Origin: CAVXXB01 sp963765585
GTDB taxonomy: Bacteria > Calditrichota > Calditrichia > JAJRVZ01
DNA: 64,000 nucleotides
NCBI GenBank assembly: GCA_963765585.1
Contig: CAVXXB010000012.1
Location: 682,001 to 746,000, forward strand
Direction: 5' to 3'
Below the pieces are notes generated by a model. The model was given only the letters and a program-made list of their open reading frames with translations. It made no database searches and was not told where the DNA came from. Of this stretch, positions 57,516 through 64,000 are shown piece after piece. Both the position numbers and the translations under genes were made by a program. Positions within the stretch are counted from its first letter, which is position 1. Every line of letters begins with the position of its first letter.

Positions 57516-57533
57516 TATCGCTCAATACGCTCA
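57516..57533. promoter_or_regulatory. Operator-like repeat pair O2 in the carH/ECF gap
   Basis: On the minus strand TGAGCGTAT and TGAGCGATA in direct order, again with a 9-base period, ending 6 bases upstream of the -35 element. It is inverted relative to O1, and 59-76 bases upstream of the carH start. Confidence 0.6.
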
Positions 57534-57591
57534 AATATTTTGTTTTTTTTATTTTAATTATTTATATTGTGTTGAGAATAAAGGAGTTAAG

Positions 57592-58461
57592 ATGGCTGAA
57601 GAAATTAATTTTTTAAATAGTATAGAAGCAGCAAAGGTACTCGGGGTCAATGTGTCTTCTATTAAACGATGGACTGATTCCGGTAAACTGGAATGTATTC
57701 AGACTGCCGGAGGCCATCGTAAATTTTTAATGACGCACCTGGTTAAATTTATAGAGCAGCATAATAAGCAGGCATCAAAGGCACATGTATTTCCCATTGA
57801 AAATGAACAAGACCTTGAAATCAGTTTCCATGTACTGAAAGGTGATTTTGAATTTTTAATCAACTACGTATTTAGCAAAGCAAGATATTCAGACCGCCCG
57901 GCTGTGCTGAAGGTTTTGAGCGGGTTGTATTTAGGCCAGTATCCGCTGCACTATATTTATGATAAACTGGTCACGCCTGTCCTGCAGCAGATAGGCACAC
58001 TTTGGATGAATGATAAATTGTCAATCATTGAAGAACATATTTCTGCCCAAACTATCAGGGAGGCTATCAGCAGGTTGCAAGGAATTATAAAGATCCCTGA
58101 AAAAAGAACCGGGACCGCATTATTTATCAATCTTTCTTCAGAATTACATGATATTGGATTGAAGATGACCGAGAATATCATGGAGGTTCGCGGATTCAAT
58201 ACCCATTACAGCGGGCAGATGACACCGCTTATTAATATCGAACAGCTCTTTGCCAATATCCGGCCGGAGCGTTTGTATATTTCCAGCACATATGTTTTTA
58301 ACCGGGATACAACTCAGGAAGAAGTGGACCAACTGTTTACGATTTGCCGGAAATTCAATACCAGGGTGTATGTCGGCGGCCGCGGTTGGGATGTACTTAA
58401 TTATGATGAGGATGTTGTTGAAAAACGCATGTATACATTTGAGGAAGTGAATGAGTTTTGA
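57592..58461 (+). CDS. CarH/LitR-like B12-dependent photoreceptor repressor
   Basis: A 289-residue MerR-type regulator. Residues 7-55 form the winged-helix domain (SIEAAKVLGVNVSSIKRWTD, GGHRKF). Residues about 75-170 form the four-helix cobalamin cap with W138-x9-E148-H149 (LWMNDKLSIIEEHISA). Residues about 175-289 form the Rossmann cobalamin domain with E184-L-H186-D-I-G189, His186 being the expected lower ligand. In CarH, adenosylcobalamin drives tetramer formation and repression in the dark; light breaks it. Since the W-x9-EH motif is intact, light sensing is likely. ATG 57592 has AAAGGAG at 8 bases. Target genes are probably the crt group and the ECF gene. Confidence 0.87.
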   Translation: MAEEINFLNSIEAAKVLGVNVSSIKRWTDSGKLECIQTAGGHRKFLMTHLVKFIEQHNKQASKAHVFPIENEQDLEISFHVLKGDFEFLINYVFSKARYSDRPAVLKVLSGLYLGQYPLHYIYDKLVTPVLQQIGTLWMNDKLSIIEEHISAQTIREAISRLQGIIKIPEKRTGTALFINLSSELHDIGLKMTENIMEVRGFNTHYSGQMTPLINIEQLFANIRPERLYISSTYVFNRDTTQEEVDQLFTICRKFNTRVYVGGRGWDVLNYDEDVVEKRMYTFEEVNEF

Positions 58462-58961
58462 ATTAAAAAAAGTCCCTGAGCGAGTGACAAAGAGACAAAG
58501 CGACAGAGTGACAAAGTAGAGGCTCAATGCTTTGAGCCTCAAAATTGCGCATAAACAAATGAATAAGGCACAGAGGTACAAAGTATTTCCCCCTTAAAAA
58601 GGGATTGTTAATAACAAAGAGACAAAGCAACAGAGTTTCTTCAACAAATGACCAATGTCCAGGGTCAAATGACAAATCAACCCCCAATTTCAAATATCAA
58701 AAATACCAACAGGCGTATTTGGGCTTGGGATTTTGAAATTCATTTGACATTTGGATTTGGAAATTTTTAATTGCTGTATCTTGTATCCTGCCTCCGGATA
58801 AAAGATTCTTATCCATAGGATCCCGTTCCGGGACAGAATGACACTTCATATCCAGCATCTTGCATCTAGTTTCCTTTCCCCGGAATACTAGTCCATAATA
58901 TTGGATTACAATATATCACTTTGTAAATTAATGACTCATTTATTCTAAACTTCAGTGCAAA
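58462..58961. repeat. Repeat-filled gap, includes inverted 64-bp copy (58790-58853)
   Basis: AGTCCCTGAGCGAGTGACAA (58468 on) and several ACAAAGAGACAAAGC strings, a palindrome GAGGCTCAA TGCT TTGAGCCTC (58519-58540), and an exact reverse complement of 16398-16461. No ORF. The last 90 bases are AT-rich and presumably carry the uvrA promoter. Confidence 0.85.
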
Positions 58962-61799
58962 ATGGCAAAAAAAAATACCATATATGTAAAAGGTGCCCGC
59001 GAGCATAATCTAAAAAACATCGATATCGAAATTCCACGGGATAAATTTGTTGTGATTACCGGACTCTCAGGCTCCGGGAAATCCAGCCTGGCTTTTGATA
59101 CAATATATGCCGAAGGACAGCGCCGGTATGTCGAATCACTAAGCTCCTACGCCCGGCAATTCCTGGGTCTCATGGAAAAACCGGATGTGGATTATATTGA
59201 TGGTCTGTCTCCCGCAGTTTCTATTGAACAGAAAACCACGCACCGGAATCCACGCTCTACGGTTGGAACGGTTACGGAAATCTATGACTACTTTCGTCTG
59301 TTGTTCTCACGTATCGGGCATCCGCATTGTTATAATTGCGGCCGCACTGTCGAAAAACAGACCGTTCAACAGATTGTTGACGCGATTCTTCATATGCCGG
59401 AAGGAACACGGATACAAATTCTGGCACCGGTTATTCGGGGCCGCAAAGGGGAATACCGCGAGGTACTGAATCAATTCCGCAAAGAAGGCTATGTCCGTGT
59501 GCGGGTGGATGGGAAGATCTATAATCTGGATGATGAAATATCCATTGAAAAAAATAAAAAACATGATCTGGATCTGATTGTTGACCGCCTCGTTGTAGGC
59601 GACGATATTCAAAAACGGCTTACCGATTCTATAGAACTATCCTTGAAGCAAGCACATGGCATGGTGGTTGTCAACGAACCGGATACAAAAAAGGACACAT
59701 TGTTTTCAGAGCATTTTGCCTGTGTACATTGCAATATTTCATATGAAGATCTGGCGCCACGGATGTTCTCGTTTAATAGTCCCTTTGGTGCCTGTCCTAC
59801 ATGTGACGGATTGGGAACCATTACGAAGATAGATCCCAAATTGCTGATTTTTAACGAATCACTGTCCATCCGCGATGGTGCGCTTATACCGCTTGGTGAA
59901 CGTCAACGCCAGGAAGGCTGGAACTACGAACTGATGCGTAGTGTGGCCAAAGAGCTGGGATTTAGTTTAAGTACCCCATGGAAAGATCTTACGGATGACC
60001 AAAAAGAGGTCATTCTTTATGGCATGGGCAGCAAAAAAATCAAGATGGTGTACAAACGTGAGAACACCTATGTCGAGTGGATGAGTAAATATGAAGGTGT
60101 GATAAATAATCTCAGCCGCCGGTATCGGCAAACCAAATCCCAGTATATCCGTGACTGGATTGAAGGATTTATGAACAATATTTCCTGTGGGGAGTGCGAA
60201 GGTGCGCGGCTTAGAAAAGAGTCTCTTTCTGTGACAATCGGTGGAAAAAATATAAAAGCATTAAGCGAAAGTTCGATCAAGGAAGTACAAAAATTCTTTG
60301 ATTCCCTTGAGTTGTCGGATACCGAGCAACAGATTGCACATCAGGTATTGAAGGAAGTAAAGGAGCGCCTGGGATTTCTGGTGAATGTGGGCCTGGATTA
60401 TCTGACACTTGAGCGGGCGGCGGGAACATTGTCTGGTGGTGAAGCACAACGAATTCGGTTGGCGACACAGATTGGCGCTCAATTAGTTGGTGTGCTCTAT
60501 ATTCTTGACGAACCCAGCATCGGCCTGCATCAACGTGATAATCAGCGGCTGATTGAAACGCTTTTTAAATTACGTGATCTGGGTAATACCGTTCTGGTTG
60601 TAGAGCATGACAAGGAGACTATCGAAAAATCTGATTATGTAGTGGATCTGGGGCCGCGTGCCGGAAAAAACGGCGGACATATTATTTTCAAAGGAACTCC
60701 ATCTAAAATACTCACATCAAAAGAATCACTGACCGGTGCCTATTTATCCGGGAAAAAAAGTATCAGAATACCGGATCAGCGACGGCCGGGAAATGGTCAA
60801 TTCTTAGGTATAATCAATGCAAAAGGAAACAATCTGAAAAAAGTAAGTGCACAGTTTCCTTTGGGGACATTTATTTGCATTACCGGCGTCTCAGGTTCCG
60901 GCAAAAGCTCACTTATAAATGAAACCCTGTATACTGCCTTATCCCGGCACTTTTATAAATCTAAAAAGTTGCCACTGGATTTTGAGAAACTTGACGGATT
61001 GGAAAATCTCGATAAAGTGATCGATATAGATCAGTCACCTATCGGCCGAACCCCACGCTCCAATCCGGCAACCTATACCGGATTATTTACCCCGATTCGT
61101 GATTTATTCGCAAATTTGTCAGAATCAAAAATTCGCGGCTACAAACCGGGTCGTTTTAGTTTTAATGTAAAAGGGGGCCGGTGTGAGGCCTGTGAAGGCG
61201 ATGGCATTAAAAAAATCGAAATGCATTTTCTACCTGATGTATATGTACAATGCGAAGTGTGCAAGGGAAAACGATATAACCGGGAAACTCTCGAGATAAA
61301 CTATAAAGGCAAAAATATCTCTGAAATCCTTGAAATGACGGTGGATGAAGCGTTGGAGTTTTTACAGAATATTCCGCAAATTAAACGCCGGCTTAAGACA
61401 CTGGTTGATGTTGGTTTGGGATATATTCACCTGGGTCAACCCGCAACCACACTTTCAGGCGGTGAAGCCCAGCGTGTAAAACTGGCTACGGAATTATCAA
61501 AAATAGGCACAGGAAAAACACTTTATATTCTTGATGAGCCAACAACCGGATTACATTTTGAAGATATCAATATGCTGCTGGGTGTTTTGAATAAACTGGT
61601 GGACCGAGGTAATACGGTCATGATCATTGAACATAATATGGATGTGATAAAAACTGCCGACTGGATTATCGATTTAGGACCCGAAGGGGGAGATGGCGGC
61701 GGAAAAATAATTGCCAGGGGTACACCGGAAGATATTGTTAAAGTAAAAAAGTCGTTTACAGGACAGTATTTGAGGAAGGAATTAAAAAATAGTCCCTGA
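58962..61799 (+). CDS. uvrA: Excinuclease ABC subunit A
   Basis: UvrA recognises DNA damage for nucleotide excision repair. The 945-residue protein has two ABC ATPase modules with Walker A GLSGSGKSSL (about residue 33) and GVSGSGKSSL (about 645), two LSGGEAQR signatures, and zinc-binding cysteines CVHC ... CPTC and CEAC ... CEVC. The frame is fully open over 2.8 kb. It lies beside the light locus, and repair of UV damage fits functionally, but uvrA is common and the proximity may be chance. Repeats end its transcript. Confidence 0.97.
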   Translation: MAKKNTIYVKGAREHNLKNIDIEIPRDKFVVITGLSGSGKSSLAFDTIYAEGQRRYVESLSSYARQFLGLMEKPDVDYIDGLSPAVSIEQKTTHRNPRSTVGTVTEIYDYFRLLFSRIGHPHCYNCGRTVEKQTVQQIVDAILHMPEGTRIQILAPVIRGRKGEYREVLNQFRKEGYVRVRVDGKIYNLDDEISIEKNKKHDLDLIVDRLVVGDDIQKRLTDSIELSLKQAHGMVVVNEPDTKKDTLFSEHFACVHCNISYEDLAPRMFSFNSPFGACPTCDGLGTITKIDPKLLIFNESLSIRDGALIPLGERQRQEGWNYELMRSVAKELGFSLSTPWKDLTDDQKEVILYGMGSKKIKMVYKRENTYVEWMSKYEGVINNLSRRYRQTKSQYIRDWIEGFMNNISCGECEGARLRKESLSVTIGGKNIKALSESSIKEVQKFFDSLELSDTEQQIAHQVLKEVKERLGFLVNVGLDYLTLERAAGTLSGGEAQRIRLATQIGAQLVGVLYILDEPSIGLHQRDNQRLIETLFKLRDLGNTVLVVEHDKETIEKSDYVVDLGPRAGKNGGHIIFKGTPSKILTSKESLTGAYLSGKKSIRIPDQRRPGNGQFLGIINAKGNNLKKVSAQFPLGTFICITGVSGSGKSSLINETLYTALSRHFYKSKKLPLDFEKLDGLENLDKVIDIDQSPIGRTPRSNPATYTGLFTPIRDLFANLSESKIRGYKPGRFSFNVKGGRCEACEGDGIKKIEMHFLPDVYVQCEVCKGKRYNRETLEINYKGKNISEILEMTVDEALEFLQNIPQIKRRLKTLVDVGLGYIHLGQPATTLSGGEAQRVKLATELSKIGTGKTLYILDEPTTGLHFEDINMLLGVLNKLVDRGNTVMIIEHNMDVIKTADWIIDLGPEGGDGGGKIIARGTPEDIVKVKKSFTGQYLRKELKNSP

Positions 61800-61945
61800 G
61801 CGCCTGAGTTCCTAAGTGCCTCCGTTTGTGTTTCTCTGGTTTGGATTGGGACTCGTTGGGCGCCTTTTGTAGAAATTTTACAGGATAATGTTTATGGTTG
61901 GAATCTCTTTGGACTAAGGGACTTAGGCGCTAAGGGACTTTTTTT
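61788..61945. repeat. Inverted repeat of the GTCCCTGAG family after uvrA
   Basis: Left arm AGTCCCTGAGCGCCTGAGTT (from 61791) and right arm GGACTTAGGCGCTAAGGGAC-type sequence (61911-61938), followed by TTTTTTT. The arms pair imperfectly over about 90 bases of interior. It could end uvrA transcription, and it shows that GTCCCTGAG strings form the ends of an element. Confidence 0.65.
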
Positions 61946-61985
61946 AATTAAAAGATTTAAGATCAATGATATGGAGAAAAATTAC

Positions 61986-63057
61986 ATGAAACACACCGCA
62001 CTTTACAATATGCATTTAAAATATAACCCAAAGATGGTGGAATTTGCCGGCTATGAGATGCCAATACAGTATCATAGTATCCGTGAAGAACATCGCAAGG
62101 TACGTGAAAGTGTCGGGGTTTTTGACGTTTCTCACATGGGAGAAATCGAGATTCGGGGTGAGCAGGCGCTTGAGATGGTTCAGAAGATTACAATCAACGA
62201 CGCTTCGACGTTGGAAACAGGACAGGCACAGTATAGTGCCATGTGCTATCGGGATGGTGGTATTGTGGATGATCTTCTGGTTTATCGCTTCTCAGATTAT
62301 TTTTTACTGGTAGTAAATGCGGCAAATAAAGATAAAGATCTGGACTGGATGTTGCAGAATAAACTGGAAAAATGTGAAATCACCGACATCAGTGATACGC
62401 TTACCCAAATTGCGGTTCAGGGTAAAAATGCAGAGGCCGTATTACAGAAATTAACAGATGTTGATTTGCAGAATATTCAATTCTATTGGTTCACTGAAGG
62501 AATTTTGGCAGGAGCGCCCATGATAATATCCCGCACCGGTTATACCGGTGAACCCGGATTTGAACTATATCTGGAAAATAAATATGCCGAAAATGTCTGG
62601 ACAAAAGTAATGGATGCCGGGACAGAATTTGAGATTGAGCCGATAGGGTTGGGTGCAAGAGATTCCCTGCGATTGGAAAAAAAGATGTGTTTATATGGAA
62701 ACGATATTGATGCATCCACCAATCCGCTGGAAGCCGGGTTAGGCTGGATTACCAAACTTGAATAAAGGGGACTTTATTGGACGAGACGTTTTATTAGACG
62801 TAAAAGAAAAAGGTCTTAAACGCCGGTTAGTTGCCTTTGTGCTGAATGAGAGCGGATTTCCCAGAAAGGGGTATGAGATATATGCGGAGGGGGAATGCGT
62901 AGGTCAGGTGACCAGCGGCACGGTTTCACCAATCCTTGAAAAGGGCATCGGCCTCGGTTATGTAAGCAAGGAATTCAGTAAGATCGGCACCGGAATAGAA
63001 ATAAAAGTGCGAGATAAATTTTTACCTGCTGAAATCATTAAACCCCCGTTTGTATAA
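61986..63057 (+). CDS. gcvT: Glycine cleavage system T protein (aminomethyltransferase), split by +1 frameshift
   Basis: GcvT moves the aminomethyl carbon to tetrahydrofolate. ATG 61986 (KHTALYNMHLKYN) has GGAG 9 bases upstream; ATG 61971 is possible. Motifs: FAGYEMPIQYHSIREEH, VFDVSHMGEI, YSAMCYRDGGIVDDL, SRTGYTGEPGFELY, GLGARDSLRLE. The frame changes at about 62760 (extra G in CTTGAATAAAGGG; KLNKGDFIGRD is expected) and continues to GTVSPILEKGIGLGYV. Removing one base gives about 356 residues, normal. No gcvH or gcvP is nearby. Confidence 0.93.
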
Positions 63058-63063
63058 TTATAT

Positions 63064-63160
63064 TTAACCGCAAAGCCCGCAAATGAGAAAAAAAGTACGC
63101 TAAAAATTAATAGTATATGCTTGGCGAACTCCGCGTCTTCTCTGTGTTCTCTGTGGTTAA
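63064..63160. repeat. Short MITE-like element between gcvT and ftsK
   Basis: TTAACCGCAAAGCCCGCAAA (63064-63083) and CTCTGTGTTCTCTGTGGTTAA-type end (to 63160) are imperfect inverted copies of the same family as 13602, 44711 and 49193. Confidence 0.65.
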
Positions 63161-63276
63161 AAGTCCATTCATGTAAATAATTTTAAAGTTTTTCCTGTCG
63201 AGCATCTATTTGTCTTAACTCCCATAATTTTGTAAATTACTTAATTACATAAAGATAGAAAAAATAGATACTAAGA

Positions 63277-64000
63277 ATGAAAAAAAAGCGTAAAACCGCA
63301 CCGCAAAATTATACACGAGAAGCTGCCGGAATCATATTTATCGGTCTTGGCATTATTCTGTTGTTGGCAGTTTTGTCCTATGATCCTCAGGATAATCCGA
63401 ATCTCGAGATACCCAATAATTCAATCCAGATAAAAAACTGGCTTGGTCCATTGGGGGCAGCAATCGCTGATCCATTGATGAACTACACATTAGGATATCC
63501 TGTTTTAATTCTCCCGTTGCTGATTATATATATTGCATACCAGACATATAGGGGAAATAATTACCAGAATTACATTAACCGGGTTTTGCTTATGTTTTTC
63601 TGGGCTGTAATTATTTCTGTGTTATTCGCCTTTCCGGAATCATTCAGGACCATGGGGAATATCCGCGAGTATTATCCCAGTGGATTAGTTGGTGGATTTG
63701 CGGCATCGAAACTGGTGATTTATCTGGGGAAATTTGGTGCAGTATTGATTATGGCTATTGTAGTTCTTGCCATGTCTGTGCTTACATTGCGACTGGAACT
63801 CAGTAAAATTTTATCCGGTTTTGGTCAATCATTCAAAGGGATTGGCAGTAAAATTCAAAATTATTTAAACCACCTGGATAAAATAAGAATAGAACGGAAA
63901 AAAGAAAAAAGACGTAAAAAAATTGTCGAGCAATCGAAGCGCCGTGAACCGGTTGAAATCAAGACAACTTCAGATACCGCAACTGTTTCACCTGTAAAGC
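63277..64000 (+). CDS. ftsK: DNA translocase FtsK, N-terminal part (3' end cut by window)
   Basis: About 241 residues of an FtsK/SpoIIIE protein. The start ATG 63277 is followed by a basic stretch (KKKRKTAPQNY) and four or five membrane helices (EAAGIIFIGLGIILLLAVLSYD..., LILPLLIIYIAY, LLMFFWAVIISVLF, GAVLIMAIVVLAMSVL), then a charged linker (RIERKKEKRRKK). The motor domain lies outside the window. FtsK couples chromosome segregation with cell division. The 4TM_FtsK domain and following linker are typical. No strong ribosome site is visible. Confidence 0.88.
   Translation, partial: MKKKRKTAPQNYTREAAGIIFIGLGIILLLAVLSYDPQDNPNLEIPNNSIQIKNWLGPLGAAIADPLMNYTLGYPVLILPLLIIYIAYQTYRGNNYQNYINRVLLMFFWAVIISVLFAFPESFRTMGNIREYYPSGLVGGFAASKLVIYLGKFGAVLIMAIVVLAMSVLTLRLELSKILSGFGQSFKGIGSKIQNYLNHLDKIRIERKKEKRRKKIVEQSKRREPVEIKTTSDTATVSPVK

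Noticed and set aside
58519..58540. Terminator of the carH-like gene
   Set aside because: The 9-bp palindrome lacks a T-run on either strand.
1..64000. A prophage, defence island or biosynthetic megacluster
   Set aside because: No phage structural genes, restriction, toxin-antitoxin or NRPS/PKS genes were seen; apart from the carotenoid locus, the genes are housekeeping or envelope types.

Overview
The window reads as a chromosomal piece of a Gram-negative bacterium of the FCB group (Calditrichota, Marinimicrobia or KSB1-like). The evidence is a secreted protein with a C-terminal type IX secretion sorting domain (motif NYPNPFNPTT), a TonB-dependent receptor with a carboxypeptidase-regulatory N-terminal domain, a Na+-translocating NADH:quinone reductase, lipid A/core glycosyltransferases and low-to-moderate G+C. 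The placement within the group is inference.

Layout. 1-7150: nqrABCDEF, then apbE and a convergent NqrM-like gene. 7301-16179: STAS-like protein, glycosyltransferase, MDR oxidoreductase, PAP2 phosphatase, a large PDZ/GAF/SpoIIE phosphatase, NrnA and IspG. 16707-23500: a CsgG/PEGA-like exported protein and a ~5.8 kb type IX-secreted repeat protein that is badly frameshifted. 23836-30626: a REP-associated tyrosine transposase (RAYT), aconitase, TatA and a small LPS glycosyltransferase operon. 31032-42837: ClpB, a rhodanese/DUF6132/thioredoxin/DUF302/FmdB thiol-sulfur group, a histidine kinase coupled to an RsbW-like ATPase, acyl-CoA dehydrogenase, a transglutaminase lipoprotein, cold-shock protein, Ddl and a TauE/SafE permease. 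42834-58461: a light/carotenoid locus. 58962-64000: UvrA, GcvT and the start of FtsK.

The most interesting region is 42.8-58.5 kb. A CarH/LitR-type B12 photoreceptor-repressor (with the W-x9-EH and ExHxxG motifs) is divergent from an ECF sigma factor. Nearby are crtYcd-crtI-crtB, then a Rieske oxygenase, a UbiE-like methyltransferase and a CrtU-like FAD enzyme, plus photolyase, an SRPBCC protein and a TIGR01777 epimerase. Paired TGAGCGT elements with an exact 9-bp period occur both in the carH/sigma intergenic region and upstream of crtYcd, so one regulator probably controls both. The tailoring trio suggests a modified, possibly aromatic, carotenoid.

Two cross-cutting features matter to any reader. 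First, many conserved genes are split by a single base; every case outside the 17.7-23.5 kb gene is a +1 insertion, and removing it restores a full-length protein. This looks like sequencing or assembly error more than decay. Coordinates given for such genes span the whole gene. Second, intergenic DNA is rich in dispersed repeats: 25-bp palindromes probably moved by the RAYT, MITE-like elements with inverted ends, a GTCCCTGA microsatellite, a 64-bp inverted copy pair and ~150-bp direct repeats. No rRNA, tRNA or CRISPR array was recognised.
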